A stretch of 64,000 bases of DNA from Aureimonas flava (lineage in GTDB: Bacteria > Pseudomonadota > Alphaproteobacteria > Rhizobiales > Rhizobiaceae), in assembly GCF_003583935.1 (NCBI RefSeq), contig NZ_QYRN01000002.1, positions 310,001 through 374,000 of the forward strand. The letters are read 5' to 3'. A program made the position numbers and the translations under genes. Of this stretch, positions 26,513 through 35,542 are shown piece after piece; the stretch's first letter is position 1, and each line of letters begins with the position of its first letter. Under the pieces are notes generated by a model. That model searched no databases and was not told the DNA's origin. It worked only from the letters and a program-made list of their open reading frames with translations.

Positions 26513-27220
26513 ATGGCCCCGCGCCCCCACGTCGTCTGCCACATCACCTCCTCGATCGACGGGCGGCTTCATCCGAGCCGTTACACCGCCAGCCCGGACG
26601 GAACGGTCAAGGACTGGAGCGGCGCCTACGAGGCGATCCACGAGCGCCTGGAGGGCGACGCCTGGCTGGTCGGCCGTACCACCATGGCGGAGATGGCCAA
26701 GGGCGAGGCGCACCCGCCCGCGCGCTTCGACCCGCCTGCCCGGCCGATGCACCGCGCTCCCGGCGGCGACCGGCGACCGCTGGCGATCGCCCCCGACACG
26801 CACGGCCGCTTGCATTTCCGCGGGCCCGAGGTCGGCGGCGATCCGGTTCTGGTGCTGCTGGGCTCGTCCGTGTCCGACGCCCACCTCGCCGAGCTCGCCG
26901 CCGACGGCGTCAGCTACCTCGTGTCCGACGGGCCGGAGGTCGACCTCGGCCGGGCCCTCGCGGTGCTGGCGGACGAGTTCGGCGTCCGGCGCCTCCTGGT
27001 GGAGGGCGGGGCGGCGATCAACGGCTCGTTCCTGGCCGCCGGGCTGGTGGACGAGCTCAGCGTGATCGTGGCGCCGGCGCTGGACGGGGGCACCGAGACG
27101 GACAGCATCGTCGCCTTCGGCCGGGACGGGCTCCGGGGCCGTCTGCAGCTCTCGCTCCAGTCGGCCGAGGCGATCGAGGGCGGCGCGTTGCACCTTCGCT
27201 ACCGCGTGCTGCCGGGTTGA
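26513..27220 (+). CDS. RibD C-terminal-domain reductase (DHFR-like fold)
   Basis: A 235-residue protein matching the stand-alone RibD_C/dihydrofolate-reductase-like family. It begins with HVVCHITSSIDGRL, has GRTTMAEM for cofactor binding and LLVEGGAAINGSFL near residue 163, the hallmark NADPH-binding glycine loop. It lacks the deaminase half of RibD. The family uses NADPH to reduce pterin- or ribose-like substrates; the actual substrate is unknown. AAGGAG precedes the start. Confidence 0.83.
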   Translation: MAPRPHVVCHITSSIDGRLHPSRYTASPDGTVKDWSGAYEAIHERLEGDAWLVGRTTMAEMAKGEAHPPARFDPPARPMHRAPGGDRRPLAIAPDTHGRLHFRGPEVGGDPVLVLLGSSVSDAHLAELAADGVSYLVSDGPEVDLGRALAVLADEFGVRRLLVEGGAAINGSFLAAGLVDELSVIVAPALDGGTETDSIVAFGRDGLRGRLQLSLQSAEAIEGGALHLRYRVLPG

Positions 27221-27249
27221 GACGTCGGCCGCAAGGCCCGGCGCCGCGC

Positions 27250-28452
27250 TCAGGCGTCGCGGCAGTCCCAGGCGGGGAACGGGTCCGGAAGCCTCGCCCA
27301 GGCCTCCGGCCGGAACCCGTCGGCCGCCACGAGGCAGGCGTCGAGGCGGGCGCGCAGCGCCGCCTCGTCCATCGGGTCGGTGCCGATGAAGACGATCTCC
27401 TGGCGCCGGTCGCCCCAGACCGGATCGATCACCGGCGCCATGGCGCGCCGCCATTCGGGCAGGTCCGGCCAGCGGCTCCGGGGCACCGAGGCCCACCAGA
27501 GGCCGCGACGCTCGGTGCGCACCAAGGCGCCGGCCTGCGCCAGCTCGCCCACGTGGTCGGGGCGCGTCGCCAGCCAGAAGAAGCCCTTGGCGCGGATCAC
27601 GCCCGGCCAGTCCCCGTCCACGAAGTCCCGGAACGCGTCGGGTCGGAACGGCCGGCGGGCCCGGTAGACGAAGGAGCGCACGCCGTACTCCTCGGTCTCG
27701 GGCACGTGGTCGGCGAAGCCGTGCAGCTCCTTGTACCAGAGCGGGTTCTCCTGAGCCTTCTCGAAGTCGAAGAGGCCGGTGCCGAGAACGTCGCCCGGCG
27801 CGATGCGCCCCCAGTCGGTCTCCACGAGGCGCGCACTCGGGTTGAGGGCGCGCACGATCTTGAGCGCGGCGTCGCGCTGCGTGGGCGCGGCGAGCGACAC
27901 CTTGTTGAGCACCACGACGTCGGCGAACTCGATCTGCTCCACCAGGAGATCGACCAGCGTGCGCGTGTCGTCCACGCCGAGCGACTCCCCCCGCGCCCGG
28001 AGGAAGTCGGTCGAGCCGTAGTCGCGCAGGAGATGGGCGGCGTCCACCACCGTGACCATCGTGTCGAGCCGGGCGACGTCCGACAGGCTGCGCCCCGCCT
28101 CGTCGCGGAAGTCGAAGGTGGCGGCCACCGGCAGCGGCTCGGAGATGCCGGTGGATTCGATCAGGAGATGGTCGAAGCGTCCCGCCTCCGCCAGCCGGCG
28201 GACCTCGAGCAGGAGGTCCTCGCGCAGCGTGCAGCAGATGCAGCCGTTGGTCATCTCCACCAGGGTCTCCCGGCTGCGCGCGAGGTCCGCCCCGCCTTCG
28301 CGCACCAGGGCCGCGTCGATGTTCACCTCGCTCATGTCGTTGACGATCACCGCGACGCGCAGGCCGTCGCGGTTGTTCAGCACATGGTTCAGGACCGTGG
28401 TCTTTCCGGCGCCCAGGAAGCCGGACAGGACGGTGACGGGCAATCGCTGCAT
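27250..28452 (-). CDS. COG0523-family GTPase, putative zinc chaperone
   Basis: GTP-dependent metallochaperone of 400 residues (CobW/ZigA/YeiR group). It has Walker A FLGAGKTT near residue 12, the metal-binding CxCC motif ([10 protein letters not shown], about residue 73), a switch region ESTGISEP and NKVS for guanine recognition, then a CobW_C domain. The ATG at 28452 has AGAGG upstream. A Zur-like box lies 34-48 bases upstream, so it is probably induced by zinc starvation to supply zinc to essential enzymes. Confidence 0.88.
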   Translation of the reverse strand: MQRLPVTVLSGFLGAGKTTVLNHVLNNRDGLRVAVIVNDMSEVNIDAALVREGGADLARSRETLVEMTNGCICCTLREDLLLEVRRLAEAGRFDHLLIESTGISEPLPVAATFDFRDEAGRSLSDVARLDTMVTVVDAAHLLRDYGSTDFLRARGESLGVDDTRTLVDLLVEQIEFADVVVLNKVSLAAPTQRDAALKIVRALNPSARLVETDWGRIAPGDVLGTGLFDFEKAQENPLWYKELHGFADHVPETEEYGVRSFVYRARRPFRPDAFRDFVDGDWPGVIRAKGFFWLATRPDHVGELAQAGALVRTERRGLWWASVPRSRWPDLPEWRRAMAPVIDPVWGDRRQEIVFIGTDPMDEAALRARLDACLVAADGFRPEAWARLPDPFPAWDCRDA

Positions 28453-28485
28453 GGAACCTCTCCAGATCGGGATGCCCATCCATAT

Positions 28486-28500
28486 TGTTACTTTATAACA
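28486..28500. promoter_or_regulatory. Candidate Zur box
   Basis: TGTTACTTTATAACA at 28486-28500 matches the core TGTTATANTATAACA of the gammaproteobacterial Zur consensus except at two central positions. It lies directly upstream of the COG0523 gene in an AT-rich pocket. Zur repression of zinc chaperones is well known; binding here is inferred. Confidence 0.6.
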
Positions 28501-28547
28501 TACGCAAGCGCGGCGTCATCTCGCGTCGTCGGGCCCGGCCCTCGGGC

Positions 28548-29408
28548 TCATGAGAACAGCCGCTCCGCCGCGCCGTGCCCCGAGGCCTCGATCTCGCCGG
28601 CGGAAGGGCGGCGCAGGAGGCGGATCTCCCGATCCCCCCAGTCGATCAGGCCGGCGTCGCGGAACTGGCCGAGCCAGTAGTCCATGCACCAGCGGCCGTG
28701 CCGCTCGCGGAACAGCGCTGCGTTGCGCAGGATATGGTCGAAATGGTGCAGCGGCGGCACCCGGACGGGGTGATGCTGGTGGTAGCAGCGCGCGCCGGCG
28801 GTCCAGAAGAAGGGCAGGCCGGAGGCCGACAGGCGCAGCGCAAGGTCGGTCTCCTCGCCGCCGTAGCCGGCGAACCGCTCGTCCATGCCGCCGACGCCGG
28901 CGTAGCGCGCGCGCGCCAGGGCGAAGGACAGGCCCCAGAGTTCGCCCGCGTCCGGCTCCTCGCGAAGCCCCCGCGCCGGCACCGGCGGCTTGGCCGGATG
29001 GACCCGGCCCAGCCGGTCGAGCCGGTCGAAGTCGAGCCCGCCGTCGGTGGCCCCGGCCGGCAGGTACAGGACCTCGCCGAGGAACAGGCCGTCGCGCGCC
29101 TCGGCCGCCGCCGCGTAGGCCGCCACCACGCCGGGCGCGGGAATGCAATCGACGTCGAGGAACACGAGGAGCTCGCCCGAGGCGGCCGCCGCCGCGCGGT
29201 TGCGCGCCAGCGCGAGCGGCATCGGGTCGCCCGGCACCAGGAGGTGGCGCACCGGGCAGCCGGGGTCGGGCAGGTCGGCGAAGGGCTCGTCCTGCATCCA
29301 GGCGATCACCAGCTCGGCCGGCCGGCGCGTCTGGAGCGCCAGCCCTTCCATCAGGTTCGCCAGATGCTCCCGCCGGCCCCGGACCAGCGTCAGCGCGCTG
29401 GCTTGCAT
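28548..29408 (-). CDS. Glycosyltransferase family 2 (with galactosyltransferase-like C-terminal block)
   Basis: A 286-residue GT-A transferase. The nucleotide-binding region includes a DXD-type motif in FLDVDCIP (about residue 90). The C-terminal block GGMDERFAGYGGEETDLALRL is the catalytic/acceptor signature of galactosyltransferase-like GT2 enzymes. No membrane segments. The ATG at 29408 lies 19 bases inside the end of the sucrose-phosphate synthase gene, so the two are coupled. The donor and acceptor are unknown; the context is an export-independent osmolyte or glycan pathway. Confidence 0.85.
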   Translation of the reverse strand: MQASALTLVRGRREHLANLMEGLALQTRRPAELVIAWMQDEPFADLPDPGCPVRHLLVPGDPMPLALARNRAAAAASGELLVFLDVDCIPAPGVVAAYAAAAEARDGLFLGEVLYLPAGATDGGLDFDRLDRLGRVHPAKPPVPARGLREEPDAGELWGLSFALARARYAGVGGMDERFAGYGGEETDLALRLSASGLPFFWTAGARCYHQHHPVRVPPLHHFDHILRNAALFRERHGRWCMDYWLGQFRDAGLIDWGDREIRLLRRPSAGEIEASGHGAAERLFS

Positions 29409-31465
29409 GCCGCCCTCGCCTTGTCGCGGAAGTGGACGACGCCCTCGATCACGCCGCGCGCATGGGTGTTGCGTGCCACGTAGGAATGGCGCAGCGCCGG
29501 CATGGCGGCGAGACCGTCGGAGAAGTTGCCGACGATGATCGCCTGCGGGATGGTGCGCAGCATCTCGATGTCGTTGCCCGAATCCCCGGCCACGAACACC
29601 GCGTCGTGCGACAGGGCGAGCCGGGCGCGCACGAAATCCACCGCCGTGCCCTTGGAGGCGCGGATCGGCAGGATGTCGAGATAGCGCCCGTGGCTGTGGA
29701 TCACCGAGCAGCGCAGGCCCGCCCGCTCCAGCGCGGCGCGCACGCGCGACACGATGCCAGGCTGCCCCTCCGTGAAGTAGCTGAGCTTGTGCGCCCGCTG
29801 CTCCAGCGGCGCCTGAGGCAGGAGGCCGGGCACGCGGGCGAGCGCCCGGCGCGCCTCCTCCGGGTTCCAGTCGCGCGAGACCACGGCGCGCCATTCGGCG
29901 TCCTGGTGGTAGGTCGTGCCGTTGGCGTCGAGATGGTGGATCTCGGAGCCCACGGAGGAGATCACCACCTGCGGGCGCGGCGCGTCCTGCTGTTCCAGGA
30001 TGGCCAGCGCCGAGTGGAAGGAACGACCGGTGGCGACCCCGAAGGCGAGGCCCGGCTGGCGCTCGCGCCAGGTGCCGAAGGTGCGCACCCCTTCCGCGCA
30101 GCCCACCAGCGTGTTGTCGATGTCGCAGATCAGGAGCTGCTCGGGGTTGGCGGCCTCGACTGCCGCATCGGCCAGCGAGGCGAGAAGCGCGTGGTAGCGC
30201 TCGGCGTGTCGGCGCCAGTCGTAGGCCCGGGCGACCGACCCGCCGGCTTCGGCGAAGCGCGCGTGGAGCGCCGGATCCGACAGGATGCGCAGCGCCGCCT
30301 CGGCGATCGCCGCGTCGTGGCGCGGGTTCACCAGGATGCCGTTGCCGCACATCTCCACGATGTCGTTGGGGCCGCCGGAATCGGTCGCCACCAGCGGCAG
30401 TCCGGCGGCCGAGGCCTCCAGGAGCGTCAGGCCGAACGGCTCGTTCAGCGCCGGGTTGACGAACACGCCGCCCCGCTGCTTCGCATGGGCGTAGATCGCC
30501 GGCACGTCCTCCGGCCGGTGGTGCTTGGGATAGGCGACGCGCCCGTAGAGGTCGTAGCGGTCGATCAGGGCGAGGATCTCGCGCATCGTGCCGGCCATGT
30601 CGCCGTCGAGCGCGGCCAGGTCGTCGCGCGCACCCGCGAAGATCACGAGATTGGCCCGCTCCTGAAGCGCCGGGCACTCGCCGTAGGCGCGCACCAGGGC
30701 GGCGAGGTTCTTCTTGGCCACCGGCCGGGCCAGCGCCAGGATCACCGGCTTGTCGGGCTCGCGCAGGAAGCGGGCGACCGCGGCGTCGACGCGCGGCGAG
30801 GTGGGCGCGCCGGCAAAGCGCTCAAGGTCGCTGCCGGGCGCCAGGATGCGGATGCGGCCGGGCTCGTAGGCGGGGTAGCCGGCCCATTGCACCTCCGCCT
30901 CGTCGCGCGAGGAGGCGATCACCAGCGCGGCCCGCTCCAGGGCCGCGTCCTCAGCCCGCACGCGAAGGTCGAGCGCCGCGTCGGCGCCGGCATCAAGGCC
31001 CAGCACCCCGCGCTTCACGAGCCCGAGCGAGTGTGCGGTGAAGACGAAGGGGATGCCGAGCCGCGCCTCCACGATCGCCGCCACCGACGCGGCGTCGGCG
31101 TAGTGGGCGTGCAGCACGGCGGGGCGCTCGGGCTGCGCCTCGATGAAGGCGACCAGCGCCTCGGCGAAGCTCTCCACCTCGGTGTGGAGGGCCTCCTTCT
31201 CCAGGTAGCCGGGGCGGTGGGTCCAGAAGCGCACGATCTCGGTCTTGCCGTCGATCCGCTCGGAGCCGAGCGCGTAGTCGGCCCCGAGGCGCGCCTCGTC
31301 GAAGCGGCGGGTGGCGATCACGATCCGCTCCACCGCCGGATCGGCGGCCGAGGCCGCCGCGAGGTCGAGAAGGTAGCGGATGTGGCCGCCCGTGTCGGCC
31401 GTCAGGCCGTATTCCACGTTTCCGGCACGCAGGCACCCTTGAAGTGCGACATGAAGAATGAACAT
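29390..31465 (-). CDS. Sucrose-phosphate synthase fused to a sucrose-phosphatase domain
   Basis: A 691-residue two-domain protein. The GT-B part (about residues 1-440) carries sucrose-phosphate synthase signatures: DTGGH near the N-terminus, HAHYADA, FTAHSLG, PKHHRPEDVP and NEPFGLTLLEA. The C-terminal HAD domain (about 445-691) retains the nucleophile motif DIDNT, the lysine in ASKGTA and GDSGND, so it looks catalytically active. It should make sucrose from UDP-glucose and fructose 6-phosphate, probably as an osmoprotectant. The ATG at 31465 follows GGAGAGAG. It is divergent from two GT4 genes. Confidence 0.88.
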   Translation of the reverse strand: MFILHVALQGCLRAGNVEYGLTADTGGHIRYLLDLAAASAADPAVERIVIATRRFDEARLGADYALGSERIDGKTEIVRFWTHRPGYLEKEALHTEVESFAEALVAFIEAQPERPAVLHAHYADAASVAAIVEARLGIPFVFTAHSLGLVKRGVLGLDAGADAALDLRVRAEDAALERAALVIASSRDEAEVQWAGYPAYEPGRIRILAPGSDLERFAGAPTSPRVDAAVARFLREPDKPVILALARPVAKKNLAALVRAYGECPALQERANLVIFAGARDDLAALDGDMAGTMREILALIDRYDLYGRVAYPKHHRPEDVPAIYAHAKQRGGVFVNPALNEPFGLTLLEASAAGLPLVATDSGGPNDIVEMCGNGILVNPRHDAAIAEAALRILSDPALHARFAEAGGSVARAYDWRRHAERYHALLASLADAAVEAANPEQLLICDIDNTLVGCAEGVRTFGTWRERQPGLAFGVATGRSFHSALAILEQQDAPRPQVVISSVGSEIHHLDANGTTYHQDAEWRAVVSRDWNPEEARRALARVPGLLPQAPLEQRAHKLSYFTEGQPGIVSRVRAALERAGLRCSVIHSHGRYLDILPIRASKGTAVDFVRARLALSHDAVFVAGDSGNDIEMLRTIPQAIIVGNFSDGLAAMPALRHSYVARNTHARGVIEGVVHFRDKARAACKPAR

Positions 31466-31518
31466 GGCTCTCTCCAACGCTTGACGCAAAACACACGAAC
31501 AGAACAGAGCAACGGCTC

Positions 31519-32592
31519 ATGCAGGCAAATTCAACGGCGGACCCGAAACCGAGCATCCGGGTCGCCCAGGTCGCTCCGACAATATTTCCGGTACCGCCGA
31601 AAGATCACGGCGGAACGGAACGAGTCATCCACGACCTGTCCATTGCGCTACGGGACCTCGGAGTCGAGGTAACGCTGTTCGCCCCGGCGGACAGTGCGAC
31701 AGATGTACCGCTCGTCGGAATCTGGCCGAGTTTGCTTAGCCTGGAAGCGTCGCACGGCCAGGTGCCCCCCTCGATCCCGGCGGTGCTGGAGGCGGCGCGC
31801 ATGGAGGACCTGCGCCTGCGCCTCGACGCGTTCGACATCGTCCACTGCCACGGCGAGTTCTTCCACGCCGCGCTCCTGGGCGAGCGGCGCCGGCACAGCC
31901 TCACCACCATCCACTGGCGGGTGGACGAGCTGGACCGGGAGATCTTCTTTCGGACGTTCCCCGACCTGCCGGTGGCCGCGATCTCGGCCGCCCAGGCCGC
32001 CATGCTGCCCGCCTCGAACCGGGCGGGCGTGGTGCATCACGGCATCCGCCGCGACCGCTACGCCATGGGCGACGGCTCGGGCGGCTACCTCGCCTTCGTG
32101 GGCCGGATGACCGACCAGAAGCGCCCCGACCGGGCGATCCGCGTGGCGCGGGCGGCCGGGCGCCCGATCCGCCTCGCCGGCACCGTGGACGTCGGCAATC
32201 CCACCTATTTCGAGCGCGAGGTCCGCCCGCTCCTGTCGGCGGAGGCGACCTATGTCGGCCCGCTCGGCGACCGCGCGAAGGGCGAGCTCCTCGGCGGCGC
32301 GGAGGCGCTCCTGTTTCCCGTGGACTGGCCGGAGCCCTTCGGCCTGGTGATGATCGAGGCCATGGCCTGCGGCACGCCCGTGGTCGCCTGGGACCGGGGC
32401 TCGGTGCGCGAGGTCGTGGAGGACGGGGTGACCGGCTTCGTGGTCGGCTCCGAGGAGGAGGCCGTCGCCGCCCTGGCGCGGGCGCGGCGGCTCGACCGGG
32501 CGGCGGTCCGCCGGCGCTTCGAGGAGCGGTTCACCGCCGAGCGCATGGCCACCGACTACCTCGCCCTCTACCGGCGGCTCCTGGAGGCCTGA
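31519..32592 (+). CDS. Glycosyltransferase family 4
   Basis: GT-B transferase of 357 residues. The N-terminal domain starts with the glycine-rich acceptor loop PPKDHGGTERV. The C-terminal nucleotide-sugar site has FVGRMTDQKRPD and the conserved EPFGLVMIEAMACGTPVVA. It shares a TGATG junction with the next GT4, so the two are translated together. Divergent from the sucrose-phosphate synthase gene with only 53 bases between starts, implying shared control. The sugar substrates are not known. Confidence 0.87.
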   Translation: MQANSTADPKPSIRVAQVAPTIFPVPPKDHGGTERVIHDLSIALRDLGVEVTLFAPADSATDVPLVGIWPSLLSLEASHGQVPPSIPAVLEAARMEDLRLRLDAFDIVHCHGEFFHAALLGERRRHSLTTIHWRVDELDREIFFRTFPDLPVAAISAAQAAMLPASNRAGVVHHGIRRDRYAMGDGSGGYLAFVGRMTDQKRPDRAIRVARAAGRPIRLAGTVDVGNPTYFEREVRPLLSAEATYVGPLGDRAKGELLGGAEALLFPVDWPEPFGLVMIEAMACGTPVVAWDRGSVREVVEDGVTGFVVGSEEEAVAALARARRLDRAAVRRRFEERFTAERMATDYLALYRRLLEA

Positions 32593-33791
32593 TGCGCACC
32601 GCCCTGATCGCCTGGGACTACCCGCCGGCCCCGAGCGGCCTGTCCACCGCGGCCCGCGAGATCGCCGAGAGCCTGCGGGACTGCGGCGCGGAGGTCACCG
32701 TGTTCGCGCTCGACCGCGAGGGCGAGAGCGAGGCCGGGGGCGTGCGCATCCTCGGCTGCCGGCCGCGCGAGGGCGGAGGCCTCGCCCGGCTGCGGCTGTG
32801 GGGCGGCGCGGGGCATCTGGCGGCGCCCATGGCGGTCCGGCGCGCGGTTCTCGCCGAGCACGCGCGCCGGCCGATCGACGTGGTGGAGGCGACCAACTGG
32901 TACGCGCCGGCCGTGCTCCTGGCGCGGCGCCCGCCCATGGCGCTGGTGACGCGCAACTCGACGCCCGCCGCCTTCTCGCGCGACCCGGCGCGCACCGCGC
33001 GCGACCGCTTCGACGGCTGGACGGCCGACCGGCTGGAACGGGCGCAGGCGCGCGGCAGCCACGGCCTGATCTCCAACACCGCCGAGCACGGCCGGCGCAT
33101 CGCGGCCGCCTACGGACTGACGGACGGCGACCGGCCGCACGCGACGATCGGCCTCAGCCTCGCGCCCGACATGCTCGCCCGCGCGGGCGCCGCGACCTAT
33201 CCGGAGGCGCCGGCCGGCGAGCCGGTCCGCATCCTGTTCGTCGGTCGCCCGGAGCATCGCAAGGGGTTCGACGCGATCCTGGGCGCGGCGGAGATCCTGT
33301 CGCGCGAGGCGGACGCCGGCGCCCTGCCGCCTTTCGCGATCCGCCTCGCCGGCGTCGCGCCGGACGCCCTCGCCGACGGGCCGTCGGCCGGCGCGCGCCT
33401 GCGCCTCGCCGCGCTCGGGCGCCTCGCCGAGGCCGATCTCGCGCGCGAGTACGAGGGCGCGCATGCCGTGCTCGCCCCCTCGCGCTACGAGAGCTTCGGC
33501 CTCGTGTACCAGGAGGGCATGGCCTATGGCCGCCCGATGGTGGCCTCCGACGAGGACGCCAGCGCCCGCGAGTTCGTGGGCGCCACCGGCGCCGGATCCA
33601 TGGCGCGCCGGACCACGGGCCCGGCGCTGGCCGAGGCGCTGCGCCCGGTGATCGCCGACCCGGCCCTGCGGGCCGCGCTGCGGGCCAAGGCGCTGCGGGC
33701 CGCCGGCCGCTTCACCCGCGTGACGCTGGGACGCGAGACGCTGGCCCTCTACGAGGAGGCCCTCGCCCGCCGTCAGGCGCGGAACGGCTGA
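32592..33791 (+). CDS. Glycosyltransferase family 4
   Basis: GT-B transferase of 399 residues with DYPPAPSGLSTAAREIAE at the N-terminus, FVGRPEHRKGFD and the nucleotide-sugar motif ESFGLVYQEGMAYGRP. It starts on the stop of the preceding GT4. The ends of this gene and the convergent GT2 gene overlap by 19 bases. Activity on a cell-surface glycan or a glycosylated osmolyte is inferred from neighbours. Confidence 0.85.
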   Translation: MRTALIAWDYPPAPSGLSTAAREIAESLRDCGAEVTVFALDREGESEAGGVRILGCRPREGGGLARLRLWGGAGHLAAPMAVRRAVLAEHARRPIDVVEATNWYAPAVLLARRPPMALVTRNSTPAAFSRDPARTARDRFDGWTADRLERAQARGSHGLISNTAEHGRRIAAAYGLTDGDRPHATIGLSLAPDMLARAGAATYPEAPAGEPVRILFVGRPEHRKGFDAILGAAEILSREADAGALPPFAIRLAGVAPDALADGPSAGARLRLAALGRLAEADLAREYEGAHAVLAPSRYESFGLVYQEGMAYGRPMVASDEDASAREFVGATGAGSMARRTTGPALAEALRPVIADPALRAALRAKALRAAGRFTRVTLGRETLALYEEALARRQARNG

Positions 33792-34738
33792 AGCAGGGCC
33801 TCGGCCTCGTCCAGCCGGCCCCGGCCGGGCGCCAGCGCCTCGTAGCGCTGCGAGCGGCTCTCCACGTGCGCGCGCGGCAGATGGTGGTCGATCGCGCCGT
33901 GGAGCGCGAGGAGGCTGCGCTGCCACGGCCGGTCGGGCCGCTCGTGCACGGTGCCGCGAAAGCGCACCTCGCGCCGGTTCAGCCGGTACTGCGTGTCGGG
34001 GAAGAGGTCGGCCAGGATGCCGTCCACGAGGTTGCGCCGGGCGAGGCCGACCGACACCGCCCCGCCCGCCTCCGCCAGCCCCGCCAGCGCCGGCACGAGG
34101 GCGCCCGTTTCCGGCGCGAGCGTCTCGTCGGCGTCGAGCTGCAGCATCCAGGGCGCGGGCGACAGGTCCTGCAACGCGTTGCGCTGGGAGGCGAAGTCGC
34201 CGTCCATCGGGCGGTGGGCGAGCCGCACGCGCGGTTCGCACGCCTCGTCCGCGCCCGCGCCGTCCACCAGCACCACGATCGCGTCGGCCCAGGCGAGGTG
34301 GGGGCGCAGCGCCGCGAGCGCGTCGCCCCGCTCGCGCGCCCGGCAGGCGAGGCCGACCGCGACGCCGGGGCCCCCGCCGGCACGCAGGTCCTCCAGCCGC
34401 GCGGCGGCGGCGAGGTCGCCATGGGGATCGCGCAGGGCTTCGCGCTGCGCCCCGTCCGCCGGGTGCGCCGCGCGGCGCCAGCGCGTGGCGGCCGCGCGCA
34501 GGGTGAAGATGTCGAGCCCGTAGGGCGCCTCGCGCGCCAGATGGAACCGGTCGCCGACGAGCGCCTCGGCCAGATGCCCCAGCGCCGGCCCGCCGGGCTC
34601 GCCGTCGGTGAGGACGCCGCAGAACCCGCACGCCAGCGCAAAGCGCCGCTCGAAGCCGTCCGGCCAGCGCAGGCGGCGCTGTGTCGGGGCGAGCGCGCGC
34701 CCCCCGCACAGGAAGCAGCGCGGCGCGGGCTCGCTCAA
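33773..34738 (-). CDS. Glycosyltransferase family 2 with N-terminal four-cysteine motif
   Basis: A 321-residue protein. The N-terminus has two CxxC pairs (C8, C11, C37, C40) that look like a small zinc ribbon. A GT2-like domain follows with NALQDL, a DXD-type LQLDADET near residue 200 and the RLNRREVRFRGTVHE block of WaaE-like enzymes. A TTG start at 34738 overlaps the stop of the GT29-like gene (TTGA), and includes the first cysteine pair; no ATG gives a full domain. Tail-to-tail overlap with the GT4 gene. Confidence 0.75.
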   Translation of the reverse strand: MSEPAPRCFLCGGRALAPTQRRLRWPDGFERRFALACGFCGVLTDGEPGGPALGHLAEALVGDRFHLAREAPYGLDIFTLRAAATRWRRAAHPADGAQREALRDPHGDLAAAARLEDLRAGGGPGVAVGLACRARERGDALAALRPHLAWADAIVVLVDGAGADEACEPRVRLAHRPMDGDFASQRNALQDLSPAPWMLQLDADETLAPETGALVPALAGLAEAGGAVSVGLARRNLVDGILADLFPDTQYRLNRREVRFRGTVHERPDRPWQRSLLALHGAIDHHLPRAHVESRSQRYEALAPGRGRLDEAEALLQPFRA

Positions 34739-35379
34739 GCGACCGGCGCGGCGGCGAGCGGGTGCAGCCGAAGCAGCCCGCCGGCCGCCATGGCCTCGAA
34801 CCACCGCCGCTCGCGCGACCAGTCGTGGCCGTCCCAGCCGCCGAAGCCGAAGCCGTAGACGTCGATCCGGGCGGTGCCGCCGAAGCGCCGCAGGAGATGG
34901 AGCGCGACCAGGAAGCCGGTGCTGGGCGCCGCCGGGCGGCCGCCGGGCGTTCGCACCAGCGCGAGCGCCTCGCGCTGAACCGTGGCCGGCAGGAGGGCGA
35001 CCGGCACGCCGAGCGGCGCGAGCCGGGCCTCGGCCTCCTCGGTCCAGTCGCGCCCGTCCTCCGTCTCGGGACGATCGGACGCCGGCTTGCGGGCGAAGGG
35101 AAACAGGAAGGTCCCGGCGGCGCGGATCGCCGGCCGGTCGAGAAAGCCCGGATCCTCCAGCCATTCGCGCATCTGGCCGCCGTGGTTCACCAGGGCGAGA
35201 TGCGTCACCCGGCGGCCGGCGGCTTCGCCGAACCCGGCCGCGTTGTTGAAGCGCACGACCCAGTCGGCCGCGTCGATCTCCTCGCCCCGGTCGCCGAGTT
35301 CGGGAGCGTTGCCGACGATGGCGATGCGCCGGGGCACATGCCGCGGCGGCTCGGCGGGCGGGCGCGGTCCTCCCAACAT
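34735..35379 (-). CDS. Sialyltransferase-like glycosyltransferase (GT29-type)
   Basis: A 214-residue protein whose N-terminal half matches the sialylmotif L pattern of GT29 enzymes: IAIVGNAPEL, then GEEIDAADWVVRFNNA. A later segment with STGFLVALHLL matches the motif S region. Bacterial GT29-like proteins are known but little studied. The ATG at 35379 has GAGGA seven bases upstream; an alternative ATG at 35430 adds 17 residues. Its stop is coupled to the GT2 gene at 33773. The donor may not be sialic acid, as no sialic acid genes are seen here. Confidence 0.72.
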   Translation of the reverse strand: MLGGPRPPAEPPRHVPRRIAIVGNAPELGDRGEEIDAADWVVRFNNAAGFGEAAGRRVTHLALVNHGGQMREWLEDPGFLDRPAIRAAGTFLFPFARKPASDRPETEDGRDWTEEAEARLAPLGVPVALLPATVQREALALVRTPGGRPAAPSTGFLVALHLLRRFGGTARIDVYGFGFGGWDGHDWSRERRWFEAMAAGGLLRLHPLAAAPVA

Positions 35380-35542
35380 GCGCTCGTCCTCGATCCGATG
35401 GCTGGCGGGTTCGACCCGTAGATGCTCCATGGTCGGGCGAAGGAAAGGGGCGCGCCGCGTCACTTCGCCCGAACATGATGACGAACGGCGCGGGAGTCTT
35501 AGGTTATCGAAGCTCGAAACCAGCCGGACGGGGGTCCGGCGC

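Noticed and set aside
24617-28483. A minus-strand open frame of nearly 1290 codons
   Set aside because: It is antisense to the catalase-like and RibD-like genes and out of frame with the COG0523 gene; its translation is low-complexity without recognisable domains.
28516-29148. Minus-strand frame of about 210 codons inside the GT2 gene
   Set aside because: It is a shifted frame of the GT2 coding sequence with arginine/alanine-rich translation.
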